Positions 20,899 to 32,882 of a stretch of DNA of 64,000 bases are shown piece by piece; position 1 is the first letter of the stretch, and each line of letters begins with the position of its first letter. Source of the DNA: Agelaius tricolor (lineage: Eukaryota; Chordata; Aves; Passeriformes; Icteridae). The notes under the pieces are model-generated. The model was not told the DNA's origin, did not search any database, and saw only the letters and a program-made list of their open reading frames with translations. The stretch is from contig JALJCS010000034.1 of NCBI GenBank assembly GCA_023055355.1, positions 5,532,001 to 5,596,000 of the forward strand, given 5' to 3'. The translations under genes were made by a program, and so were the position numbers.

Positions 20899-22074
20899 TG
20901 AATAATCAGGTAAAGCAGTGGAAACCTTGCTCTACCAAGGTCTGCCTCTCTGGGGTGTGCTGCGGGGGCTGGGGGGCTTTGCAGTGAGTGGCAGCTCTAA
21001 CCCCCATCACAAAGCCAGGCTCCTGGGCACAGAAAACAGAGATGCATTCCCCTGACAGTGTTTACAGGTGATTATAGGTGCTGAGACATCCTCCCTGGGA
21101 TAAGAGAACCTACAGAAGTTCATAGCACATGAGAAGTGGTAATGGGTTAAGCAGTAGGATGCAGCTTATAGCACTGAAGCTTTCCCCTCCTCAAGTTCTG
21201 CACAAAACTACTGCAGTAACCTTCATCAATATTTCTAATTAGCTTTCCCCAGGGCCCGTGGGGATTTGGGGTCAAGAATAAAGAACAAAGAGAAACATAT
21301 ATATAAGCTATGTTTTATACCATAATGACCTGGTCACCCACTAACCAAAAATGCTGAAATAGCTCAGTAAATGAGTTTGTCTGATGCAGAACCACATGAA
21401 AGACCCTTTTAAGGAGTTCCCCATTGCAGACTTGCCACTCTCTGGTTTGGTTTTTTTTTTCTCTGAGGACACCAGCTGTGGTTTTTCCTCTCCTCCTCTC
21501 CTCTCCTCTCCCTATTTAAAAAGTGCCACATTCTTGCTGAAAACTCCTTTCCCAAAGCAAAGGGAATGACTAGTTCCTGACACTTAAAAAAAGCTTTCTC
21601 ACTTGAGTCTCATCTTAGTAATGCATCAGGAGGATGTAGCAGCCTTTGCCAGAGCAAGTCTTGTCCAGAAGAACTCAGGCTATGGGGCCCTTTTGGGATA
21701 TCCTTCTGTTTCTCCTCAAATTAAAGAATTATCCTCCAAATCATGGATATAAGCAGTGATATGTGAGTAGCATTTAGGCCCATTTCCTAGTTCCACAGTC
21801 TGCAAAGAGCGGGGGTAATTGATCTACATTTTGTTGTTCAGTCTTTCCTGGCCTGGGATGGCTTTTCCCCCTGTGTTAATATCACACTTCTTTGAGCAGT
21901 TTATGTGCTCTATATATGGATGATCAAATATAGCCAGAAGCTGTAAACCTAGGAAAAACTTCAGGGAACATGTAGCACTTACCAAAGTGCTGATGCAGGG
22001 ACAGCCAAACTAAAATGTGACCCTCTCAGTGCAGCCCCACGTGAACCCTGTGCTCTGTCCACGTGGGCCCTGCA

Positions 22075-22235
22075 AAGAATCACAGGAGGGTTTGGGTTGG
22101 AAGAGATCCCAAAAGATCATCTCATTCCAGCTCCCTGCCATGAGAAGGGATGGCATTCACCAGACCAGGCTGCTCAGAGCTCCATCCAAGCTGGCCTTGG
22201 ACACTTCCAGGGGTGGGGCATCCACAGCTTTGTGC
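22075..22235 (-). repeat. CR1 LINE 3' fragment
   Basis: Reverse-complement CR1 3' end: gaatcacaggagggtttggg, ttggaagagatcccaaaaga, tcatctcattccagctccct, accaggctgctcagagctcc, ggccttggacacttccaggg and gtggggcatccacagc. Confidence 0.9.
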
Positions 22236-25200
22236 ATCAAGCAGGGACCTTCCATGGCTTGCCCATTATATTGTTCCTGGCTAAGCTTTTTCTTCTATAA
22301 AATCAAAAAACCTAACTCAGCATCCAGTGATTCCAGAGTTATCAAGACCTAATTGCTTTAAGTTTGCTCTCATAATAACAGGAAGTGTAGCAGAGCACTG
22401 TCAAAGTGGCTTATTTCCATAAATACTGTTGGAAGAGTCTGCTGGCATTTACATGGTGAATGAGTTCATTGAAATAAAGGCAGGCTTATTATGGATTAAG
22501 TGGGAGCAAACACTCAGCCTTAAAGCAGGAAAAAATAGCAATATTATTCTTGCTATCTGCACATTGTCTTTACAAGAACACTCCTCTTTGTGCTGCTGGG
22601 TGGTTCTTTTATTTGGAGGGGAAGGGTTGTTTTTAATATTCCATGATAAGAAGACCCTGAAAAAATAAATAAGCTTGCTGGGACTGGGGGGAAGGGGGAC
22701 TACCCTCAGTACACCATTGTGTTTCCAAAGCTTTCCTCTATCAACAGCCTGGCTCTGGAGTCATGACTCTGGGTGTTTATTATTGTATTAGCATTGTATA
22801 TATTGACAGTCTGACCAGTAAAACTCTGCCAGAGTCATTCCACAAAATGCTGGTGAGGGAAAACAGCACTGAACCATCCAAAATAGCATTTGCTGAAGCT
22901 GTTTTTGTCTCTTGAGGAACTAGCAAACTGCAGTTTGTTTTCAAATGGTCCCTTTCCCATTTTCCCTTGTTTTTTGTGACTTTCTCCTCTCCTATGTCCT
23001 TTTCTTATTTTTTTTAAGCCCATGTTGCATCTGTTGGCATCATTTCAGGTCACAGAATGCTTGGTTGCATTTTTCGGGCGGGAGGGAGATGATCAAGCTA
23101 AAATCACCCCAAAGTTCCTTGCATTTCTATAGTCTTGAAACGCAAACAGAAGTGAAAAAAAATCCTTTTCAGAGAGACAAAAACTGACATTGGCACTGAG
23201 TGAAGGCAACAACCTCCTGCCTGCCCAGACCTCAGTGCTTTGGAACATGTGTCTGCAGGTTTTCTTCTTAGGCTGAGTTATCTGGATGGTGTGAGGTGGT
23301 ATTGATTTCCAGGTGTCCCCTGGCTGAGAGCACCTTGGTGCAGAGGGCAGGAGTGGTGGGGCCATGGCTGCAGAGCCCCACACTGGTGCTCTCAGGGACA
23401 GAGACAGAACCCAGCAGTGCTGGTGTATGAAATCCACCTCAGGCTTGTAGCCTCATAAGGAAAAATATGCCCCAACAGAAGGCAGTAATTGGCAGAAAAT
23501 AAGGCAGAGGGAGAACTCAGCTCGAGTCTCTGTTCTCATTAGTTTTAAATTGGCTTCATGGGAGTTATTTCTGATTGAGGCTCAGATAGCTGAGCTCAGA
23601 ATCAGATGCAAGAGGTATTGAAACCTTTTTTTGGGTACAGTTGTGTGGCATCCTGTGAAAACAGCCTGGAAAATGCTGTGCTCTGCTGGGCTGCCTTGCA
23701 GCACCATCCAGCACCACCACGGTACCCTGCCCACTCACACATTTTGCATCATCCCAACCCCCCCTGGCTTGCTGGGCATCACCATCAAGCACACAATGCC
23801 TTTTCCACAGAGGTGAGGAAGGTCCATCAGCAGAATTCATCTGTCCTTGGAGAGGTCTTTTACCCACCAGAAAAGCTGCTCATTCAGCGAAATGCAGTTT
23901 GCTGCTGAATAGTTTGTGATGAAGGTTCTGAAGGCCAGCACTGCCGTGGTTGTTTGTACTTGTTTCAGGCGATCTGCCGTGCACAAACTGCTCTGCTGCT
24001 TCTGCAAGCCCTTCCTGCCATTCCTCCAAATGGCTCCTTCACTCAGCAGCCAAGCTTGGGCTCATCATTAATTACATTTAAAGTGACAGAAGCTCAGTTT
24101 CTCCCTACAATGTTTCTTTCTCCCTACAGCATTTACACTGCAGTGATGCATTGGCTCCTCTCAGTCAGTTCCAGCTAAACATGACCAAACATTACTGAGG
24201 TTTTGCCATTCCTTATTTTTTTCTTGTTTTTTTCTGATACCTCAGTTACACTGATTGCATTTTAATCAGAGAGAAAATCAGCAGAATCTGAGGAGGCAGA
24301 AGAACTGTAACCTGATAGAGTCAGTGTGTCACAGCAAGCCTGGCAACTCCAAAATCTCTCAGCTGGCAGCCAAATTTTCACAGTGTGGGCTTTGCTGGGT
24401 TTAAATCTGTCCCTCTGTAGTTCTGTCTCAGGCTGTGCTGTCTCAGACATGCTCAGGAGCAGAATCTGATCTAAAAATTATGAGTGAAATAAAAATAGAG
24501 TTACAGCAGTGGAGCTATGGCTGTAATTCAAAAATCTTTCGTTATGCTACAGGTAAAATTTCTGCTGTTTTGCTCATTCAATTTGTGCTCATTCAATGTC
24601 ATCAGAAGAAAACAGGTAATTTGAAGGAAATAAGAAGTGATAGATGTTTGAAAATCAGAATACCAAAAGTTATTATTTTATTTTGAAAATCTGCTTTTGC
24701 TAAATAGGCAGACATGTTATAAAACCAAATAACTGTACATTTTCCTATGAATGAACTGTACATTTACACTGAACAAGCATGGGTTTACTTCTTGACCATT
24801 TGCAGTTATTTAAGGTTCTGGCATGACAGCATTACTTGAAATTACTTGAACTTACTGAAAATAGTTCTAAATACAATGAGAAAAGCTATGTTTCAGTAAA
24901 GCCTGAAGGCTGTTGGACCTTTCCAAGCAGAATATGATCTTCAAAGTCCCAGGAATCCATCACGAAAGTGTAGTCCCAAACTTACCTTTTAAGGAAGTTC
25001 ATGATGTTTCAGATAAGACTGGAAAGAATTTCCCAACTTCCCAGCATTTACCCATTTCTATAAACAAATGTAAACCCTAAACCTTTGACAAATCACTGGA
25101 AGGTTTTACCCACTGCATGTGCAATAGATCTGGATGCGGTGCTGAGCTGCCTTGCCCCAGAGGGGGAATGCAGAGGTGCTGCGGTGATTTCAGGACCAAG

Positions 25201-28200
25201 CTCACCCATTTTGATGCTTTTCCTTGTATTCCTGTATTTCTACCACAGTTCTCCACGCACACAGCTGTGCTTCAGCTGGGCCTGGAGAGGAGGGTTTGTT
25301 TGCAGTGGCATTTTGGGCAGCCTCAGAGCTGCCTTTCCCCGGGCTCAGCTGCACGAGCTCACTCTCAGCCTGCCCTTAGCGTGTGCGATCCAGCTGCTCC
25401 CCGTACGCGCCATGACCTCGTGCCGCCACATTTCTCCTCACAGAGGAAAGCAAGGCACAGATCTTCCCGAGAATATTGCTGGGGTTTCACATTCTCTGAA
25501 CATCAGAGAAGGGAAAGACAATTCTTATCTTATTTGTTGTGCCAAAGTAGAATGCAAGGTGGAGATTGTTTATCCACAGTGATGGGGTTTTGTGTGTGTG
25601 TGTGTCAGGACTGTGGGCTGAGAGTCACGAGATTCTGGGCAGGTGTGTGCAGAGCTGAGTGCTTGGCAGAGTCAGTTTAGATGCAATGTAATACAGTGTT
25701 ATATAGTATAGAATAATATGGTGTAGTAGGTAATTAATTAGCCTTCTGGTAAGATGGAGCCACATGCATCATTCTCTCCCCTTCGTCGGGGCTGCCCTGC
25801 AAATTCTACAACCCCGAGCACTCTCCCTGCTCTGTTTCTCTTTCCAGAAGAGGAAAGAAGAGCCTTTTTTCTTGGCTTTGTCCATCAAAATTAGGCATGA
25901 GAAACATCACCTGATGACTTACAGCCTAAAAAGGAATGAAGAAACAAAGACAGGAAATCAGAGCTAGGGTTTGGTCTGGCTGTCCCTGGCAGAGGGGCTC
26001 TGGTGCTGGAGGGTTACAGATGGATTTGGATACCAACTCCTTATGTCTCCAATATTACGTTAATCCTGTGGAGAGTCCCTGCTTTTGAGTACCTACTTTG
26101 CAATGGGATCAAGGATAGTGTGTAATGAGGTGTTTGGGGGCCATTTCACAAATAATAAAGTGGATTTGCTAGGAAGGCAGATGGAATTTCTGCTAATAGT
26201 GTCGAATACATTTTCAGCTGAGCACTCTTCTGAGAAGAAAAACCAACTAAACAAACAAAGTGAAGTTTTCAGGGTTTTTTTTTAAATTGTGACCCAGCCT
26301 GTTAACATCAGTTAATGAACTTCTGCAGAAGGAGCTTTAAAGCAAGTGGAAGAGGAGTGAGAAAGGAGGAGAGAAGAGACAAAAGCTGTCAACAGCCCAA
26401 ATTCTCCTCATGCTGATGCACTTCCTTCCCAGTCGGCTCATCTTCCATGAAGGCTTTCCACAGATTGGTGTAAACCAATTATCTGTGGATCTCAAGCCCA
26501 ACAAAAATAATCCTTTATTGTTTAGCACTTAATTGCAGGTCATCACTTCAATTTTAAACAGAATAAAAGTGACTGTGACCTGTAGGGAAAAAGGAAAGCA
26601 CTTCCTACACATCCTACATCCAGTCTAGGAGGAATCACTGAAGTACACAGGAAGATCTGGGAACATATTTTTCTGGAAATTGAAAATCAGAATTTTGCAA
26701 TTATTGCGTGAGATAAATTTGGCAATCGTTGGATGCAAGTCTCTGTGCTTGTCAACTTCAGAATAGGCGGAGATTCCACTGAAAATTGCTTACTGTCAAG
26801 TAAATTCATCCTAGCTGTGTCCTCCTGGTTTGGAAGACAAGGCACTGGAGCAGTACAAACAAAAAGAAAGGTGCTTCCCTCATGGAAGACACTGAAAAAG
26901 TAATCAATTCACAACATAAAAATATCTTAATAAATTTCAATAACCACTGCCTGATTCCAGAAACAAAGTTGCTGCTGGATGGTTTGAACACCTGGCAATT
27001 AGAAAAAGGATGTGGCAAATTTTTCCCCTGCTGTGCCTTTAGTAAGCCCATTGATTTTGGCAAAGCCAGGCCATGGGACCTCCTCAAACTGTGAGATGGG
27101 CTGTCATAAGGTTGGGTTATCAATATATCTTTATGGAGCATGTCCAGCTCCATTTTAGTAGTTTGGTTTGCTGGGGTTTTTTTTTTGTTGTTGTTTTTTT
27201 CTTTTTTTAAACTGTTGCTTCCTTGTAGCAAGTAAATTTAATGTAAAAATTACTGGCAAATATGAAGGGTGCACCTTTACAGTGTGACAGACAGTTTAGC
27301 CACAGCACAGCCCCACTCTGATATTGCTCAAATGCTACCTGTTCTTTTTTTGTCCTCTGATCTCATTCTGCTTCCCCCCGATGGTCAAATAACATGGGTC
27401 TAATTAAAATCAGGCGAATATTTTGTGTCGTGTGTAATAGGTAATATAAAGTACATATGTAATGATTTAACTGAACATCTGAGTTTTGGATAAGGAGAAG
27501 TTTTCATCTGGCATTAACTTCCCAGTGGGAGGAGAGCAGTGACTGTTGCCAGTCCCATCAGAGCTCTCTGATAGATGCTCATTCTATAGGAATTATTCAA
27601 GCACAGCAAATTCAAGTGGGCTCTTTTGGGTTTTCTTTTTCTTCTTTTTTTTTTTTTTTTTTTTGGTAGCTCTCATTTGTATGGGAAAAGTGATCCTCAA
27701 AGTTAACAGAGGAAAATAGAACACCAGAAAATTTTTGTGATATTTCTGTGAGAGTGTCCTAATCTAATCTCTGTTTGATTATGGGAGTTGGATCAGTATA
27801 AAACATTAGCAAATTGGGTCTCTGGCCTCACAAAGCCAAACACAAATATTTAACCTGGCAAGGGATTTTTCAGTCACAATCCCCCAAAAGCCTTAGAGAA
27901 AGTAGGCCTTGAAATACTTTAAAAGTGATAATATGCTGATGTGCCACTGCTCAGGAATAGCAGGCAAGAATTCTCTCCAGCCAGGGATATCTATTCAGAA
28001 ATCGAGATCTGGGTGTTGAGAAAGAACCCAGCTAAATTCCTACTCTTCTTCTTCAGAATTTGAGAGGTGAAAAGTAAATGCAGGTAATTTTCTGTAGCTC
28101 TGGCTGTGCCCGAAACTGTACCCAAGTTTTAAAAGAGTGCAGGGAGAAGAGGTGGCTGATCAGTCACCAGAGGAATGGTAAAGGGAGAGATACTTTACTG

Positions 28201-29187
28201 CTGAAAGAATGGTATTAATATTTATATTCCCTCTAAGGTGTATGGCTCTGTAAATGGCAGCATAAAACTAGAAATCCTTTCCCCCCTTTTCCCAGATTTA
28301 TATATCAATGGTGTATTTTCTTATTCTGTCCTTAAATAGTTGGTTGCTGCTTTTTCTGTTTCTCTTGGCTTATTTGACAGAATCTACAGAACACAATGAC
28401 AGCACTTTAAAAACTTAGAAAATATGCACACACAAGCACACTCTTATGTGTATTGGCAGGTTGTAAGAAATGTGTGAATGTCATTCTCAGAAGTCATTAC
28501 CCAACATAAAGGATCTAACAGGAACTGAGACATTTATTTAAATTCCTATCTGTAATGTGCAGGATTAAACTGTGCTGTGGGAATGAAAGGAGAAAAAGAG
28601 CAAGAGATCTTCATGCTTTGTGAGACAAACCAGCTATTCACAGTGTTTTCCATGGGGACCTTTTTTCCACTTTTATTCTCCTTTTGAGATCTCTCTTCTG
28701 AGAGAAAGGATAAAGTGGATCACTACTCTGAATCAATATGGAAATTTCTCTGCTTATATTTCAGATGTTTCTCCCACTCTCTAGATTTGGACAAGAGTGG
28801 GAGGAACCTACATGAAGAATCAGCTCTAGCCAAAGTTCCCAGAGTTTGGTGTCATTCCCTAAAATTTCAAAGGCATTGGGGTTTTTTTAGGAATGAGTGC
28901 CACAGCCTGAGCAGACCCCTCAAAGAAATACTGATTTTCATGAATCCTCCTTCTGCATTTGCCCTGGAGCACTTGTACAGCACAGCAAAGGTGCAAACAA
29001 GTGGCAGGGACTTTGCTGTGGGCTGCGTGATCCCCAAAATTACTTCAGACTAAGCACATGCCAAACCTGCAGAGAAATACCATTGCCAAGAGCCCACTTC
29101 TGTAAAAGCAAACACTTCTTTTATTTAAAGAAAAAAATCACTGTGGACTTTTAACCTGTAGGGGGATACAGTATGGGTAAATGAAGG

Positions 29188-29270
29188 TGGTGTAGAATGT
29201 AATCTTATCCCCCAACGAGTTGCAGCTGAACCAATTACTAAAGATCAGGAGCAGGTGTGATGTTAACAGG
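29188..29270. promoter_or_regulatory. unique sequence upstream of the 58-bp array
   Basis: This reads tgtagaatgtaatcttatcc, then ...gctgaaccaattactaaag..., then gcaggtgtgatgttaacagg. It contains a CCAAT (29231-29235) and a diverged, partial relative of the following repeat unit. It may be the start of a larger repeated element such as an LTR, but I cannot define a matching terminal end. Confidence 0.35.
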
Positions 29271-29618
29271 CCACACCTGTAACCAATAAGAGCAGGGGTA
29301 TAAAAGAGTGGATTGGTGGGAACTGGAGCCACACCTGTAGCCAATAAGAGCAGTGGCATAAAAGAGTGGATTGGTGGGCTCTGGAGCCACACCTGTAGCC
29401 AATAAGAGCAGTGGCATAAAAGAGTGGATTGGTGGGCTCTGGAGCCACACCTGTAGCCAATAAGAGCAGTGGTATAAAAGAGTGGATTGGTGGGAGCTGG
29501 AGCCACACCTGTAGCCAATAAGAGCAGTGGTATAAAAGAGTGGATTGGTGGGAACTGGAGCCACACCTGTAGCCAATAAGAGCAGTGGTATAAAACAGTG
29601 GATTGGTGGGATCTGGAG
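29271..29618. repeat. 58-bp tandem repeat, six copies, promoter-like unit
   Basis: Copies start at 29271, 29329, 29387, 29445, 29503 and 29561, exactly 58 bp apart, and are nearly identical. Each unit contains CCACACCTG, then CCAATAAGAG, then TATAAAAG (copies 1, 4 and 5; copy 6 is TATAAAAC) or CATAAAAG (copies 2 and 3), then GTGGATTGGTGGG, which holds an inverted CCAAT. With this period the ATTGG of one unit lies about 45 bp upstream of the next unit's TATA box, i.e. near -75 if TATA is near -30. Because 58 is not a multiple of three and the reverse strand has no stop, the minus strand is open in all three frames across the array. That explains a 165-codon frame here which I do not regard as a gene. 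Confidence 0.95.
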
Positions 29619-29690
29619 TCAGTTGGCTGCTGCAAGGACCAGGAATAGTCAGTGCTTAGAGGAGCTGCCTGTGAGAAACATGGAGGAGGT
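29619..29690 (+). other. possible first exon downstream of the 58-bp array
   Basis: Just after the last TATA-like box (29590) the sequence runs tcagttggctgctgcaagga and onward to an ATG (29680-29682) followed by GAGGAG and then GTATGA, a good splice donor. This could encode Met-Glu-Glu before an intron. I see no recognisable partner exon downstream, so this is a candidate for a lncRNA or repeat-derived transcript only. Confidence 0.3.
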
Positions 29691-30716
29691 ATGAAACTCT
29701 GAGGATATGTATTCTTTGAACTATAATGATAAGAGAACTCTTGATATGTGAGGCAATATTAACCCACTCTGAGTAGAGTTTTGAAAATTTCATTTGATTT
29801 TCAGAGACTGTAAATTGCATTGGTTTGTACTTAGCCAAGACTCCGGGACTAAATTCCAAATATATTTGAAATGATGCTCACAAGCATAACCAGTCAGCTC
29901 CAGTCCTAAAGAACACACACTGATTTTCTCTTATGTCCAGTCAGGAACTGCTGTTTCAGCATAGCTCTCCCTATGAATTTTGAATAATATGAAAAAAAAA
30001 ATTTAAAAATCACTGGATTACAGGATTGAATTGCCTTGATCTGTCCTCCTGCCCTCATGGAGCTGCACTCCATCCTCTGGTGGTATAATTAATTTCATGT
30101 AAAGCAGAAGGGCCTTGTTCTATTCTGGTTTCCAGTGGCTCAGTGTGATAGCACTGCTGTCAGATAAGCTTTTGCTGCTGAATTTATGGGAAGAATGTTG
30201 GGGTGCATGATCTGAGATGCCTGGTGATGTACGTGTTCAGCTGACTCTTGATTACTTGTCATCAATTGTACCATTGCAATTGTACCATGACTGTGAGGAA
30301 CCAGATTTGAAGTGCTGGGTGTTACCAAAAAGGCTGTTTCCAGAGTCAGGAAAGGAGAAGAATAAATTTGTCTAGGTGTTTCATAAGCTGGATGGGAGCT
30401 CCTCAGTTAATTGAGGAAAGGGAAAGTGGGCACAGCTGCCTTATTTCTCTAAATTAAAAATACCTTGGCTTTATTCACCCCTGTAGGAGCCAGCCCAAAC
30501 CTAGGAATTGTAACAGGATGGAAACAGCTTTGCACCTGAAGGAATAAAGGGTTCTGAGTCCTGCTCAGATATGCCCAAGTGATGGTGGTACGTGGCATGG
30601 CTCAATTTCTCACCAGTCCATAAGGTTAGGGGTGGGCAGGCAGAAATAACTCCTGCTGACACCTCCAGCAGCTGGACCCTGCCATCCCTGAGTGTCCCAA
30701 GGGAGCAGACCAGCTT

Positions 30717-30862
30717 GCTCCAACCCTGTCCAACCTTGGCCTTGAATGCTTCCAGGGGTGAGGCATCCCCAGCTTCTCTGGACAAACTGTTCCAGCACCT
30801 CACAATAAACAATTTCTTCCTAATATCTAATTTAAACCCACCCCCTTTCAGCTAAAAGCCAA
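30717..30862 (-). repeat. CR1 LINE 3' region fragment
   Basis: Reverse-complement CR1: ccttggccttgaatgcttcc, aggggtgaggcatccccagc, ttctctggacaaactgttcc, agcacctcacaataaacaat, ttcttcctaatatctaattt and the cccctttcagctaaaagcca block. This copy extends further into the element than most others in the window. Confidence 0.9.
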
Positions 30863-31254
30863 TTTTTTTTGGTAATTTTAGCATTTTGTGGTCTAGCTGC
30901 CGAGGAGAGCAGCACAAACACAGAAAAGTGCTTGACTGCAGTTTCTGCCTCCTCTTTAAGCGCTGTACGTGGCTTCTAAGGGAAGTGGTGGGTAAAAATT
31001 CCTTTGCAGAAGGATCTGGCAATGGGAAGGTTAAAACATGAGTGCTTCCCAGGAAGATTCCCCTTGTACAAGAGCCTGTTGCAGGGAGAAGAGCCACCTG
31101 CAGCCCATCAGCATGGGAGGGGAGGGGGGATGAAGGACAGTGGCTCTTCTGAGAAGTGTCAAAAAGCTGCACCTCCGTGGAAATGCTGAAGCTGAGCCAG
31201 GAGGACCTAGAAAGGTCCTCATGCTTAAGGTTTTACAGAGGATGAGGCCTTATA

Positions 31255-31490
31255 ATGTTATTATTATTATTATTATCACTGCTAAATTATTATTATTATT
31301 TCTTCTTTATGTATATTTGTCTCTTGCTTATTTCTACTTTAGGGATTTTCTTGAACTCTAGCACTTTTGCTCCTCATTTCTTTCTTCTCTTCAAGAATTC
31401 CTTTTGGCTTCTTTTTTTGGGGGGAGTTTGTGTTTTTGTGGGGTTTTTTGTGGGTTTTTTTGTTTTGTTTTTTTTTAATTTTTTTAATAG
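31255..31490. repeat. TTA microsatellite and T-rich low complexity
   Basis: (tta)n blocks at about 31256-31275 and 31285-31302 are followed by a G/T-rich stretch (ggggttttttgtgggttttt) at about 31420-31490. Confidence 0.85.
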
Positions 31491-32389
31491 CAGCCTAAGA
31501 TAAAAGCAGTTTTACCTCTGTAACTTGGACAAGGGGGTATTTGAAGGGGAGCATAAATGTCATCTTTCATGGTGTCTGACTTAAGTAAGCTAAGGTTGTT
31601 TTTAATCAAGGTTGGTGTGTCTTTATCAACTCAAACAGAGGTGCTGATGAGGCTCTGCACTGGAATCTCTAGGGCAGGGATTTAGAAACCCATCAGACAC
31701 TGTCCCCAAAGCCATCACCTTGAGGAATCAGGCCAGGGAGGCAGCAAAGTGCTGCTGTAGCAGGAGCACTGGCTGTGTCTAATCTGCTGCTGAGGGCTGT
31801 GCTGCTTGCCAGAGCTGCTGCTCCTGAGCTGGGAGAGAGCAAACCATCCAGATACCCTTTGGGCAGCCAAAATAGCACAAAAAACTAAACCCAAGAAAAT
31901 GTTTGGCTGCCTTTCCTCTTGCAAATAGCATAGTCTGAGATAGAGGGCTTTTCTAGAGGAAGGAAATTAAGTGTTTGCTGATGCTGATTAATTTCTGGGA
32001 AGATGGAAGAAATGTGTTTATCCATGGGCTGGAGGTGATATCATTTTGTCTGATGTCTGGGAAGAGTGAAGCCTTCTTCAGTTTGCTTATTCAGACGTGA
32101 GGCTCTGAGAGGTGAACAGAGAAGGCATCCCATTGCCTCATCACATCAGTCAGAAAACTCACCAAGAGCATAAGGCCATACAGTCTGGATTCAGTGAGAA
32201 CAGCTGACTTGGAAAGAGAGAAAAAACAGTTTGTGGCTCTCTTTTCAGGCTGGAGCCTTTGAGCAGCTGTCTGTAACAAGGGAGCAGAAAGCTGTGCTGT
32301 GCCATGCCTGCCTTCCTCCCCTGCCTCATCCTCAGCCTGCTGGGGAGGGGTTGGTAAAGCCAGTCCTTCTTCCAAGTGCACAACTGAAA

Positions 32390-32556
32390 GAATGCCCAGA
32401 GAAGCTGTGCATGCCCCAGCCCTGGCAGTATCCAAGGCCAGGCTGGATGGGGCCCTGTGGACCCTGGCCTGGTGGAAAGTATCCCTGCCCAGGGCAGGGG
32501 TGTGCAAGGAGATGACCTTTAAGGTCCCTTCCAACCCAAACCATTCTAAATATAAA
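32390..32556 (+). repeat. CR1 LINE 3' fragment
   Basis: Plus-strand CR1 3' end: gaatgcccagagaagctgtg, ccccagccctggcagtatcc, aaggccaggctggatggggc, cctttaaggtcccttccaac and ccaaaccattct. Confidence 0.9.
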
Positions 32557-32730
32557 GATATTTATAAAGATATTCATTTCTTGATAATTATAAAGAGTAT
32601 TGTAGAGCTGAAGAATGTGTTTTACTTGGGAAGGTGAAGGCAGGCACAAGTCAGGCCACAGTAGGTCAGGCTTAGCTCAAGGTGAGGATTATCTCAGAGC
32701 AGGAGATAATTTCTTCCCAAAGCTGAGAGC

Positions 32731-32882
32731 CAATTGCTCTTTGCTACAGGAACAGGGCCACACTGAAAGTGCTGGGAGGTGATGGTCACAGTGTAGGAGA
32801 AAATCCAGGGATAATTGCTCCATGCTACAGGCACACTGAAAGTGCTGGGAAGTGATGGTCACAGTGTAGGAGAAAATCTAGG
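32731..32882. repeat. two-copy tandem duplication, about 81-bp period
   Basis: Copy one starts caattgctctttgctacagg (32731) and copy two taattgctccatgctacagg (32812). The shared core cacactgaaagtgctgggag (second copy ...gggaa), followed by gtgatggtcacagtgtagga, is nearly identical. The second copy lacks about nine bases near its start. Confidence 0.85.

Larger units (their letters stand above)
20316..29160. other. intergenic, gene-poor
   Basis: No gene recognised. It contains the palindrome at 20779-20898, a CR1 fragment at 22075-22235, a CTCCT-rich tract at about 21486-21511, and T-rich runs at about 27177-27209 and 27641-27664. Two overlapping plus-strand open frames at 25085-25680 look like chance frames in a more GC-rich patch. 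Confidence 0.6.

Noticed and set aside
25085..25680. Two overlapping plus-strand frames of 165 and 187 codons
   Set aside because: Different frames over the same GC-richer patch, no recognisable domain, no splice or promoter context. Most likely chance.
29271..29618. CRISPR-like array
   Set aside because: The units are contiguous near-identical 58-bp repeats with no unique spacers, in a vertebrate genome.
32091..32649. Several 100-150-codon frames on both strands
   Set aside because: They read through a CR1 3' fragment and its flanks; CR1 3' ends are non-coding and often give such frames.
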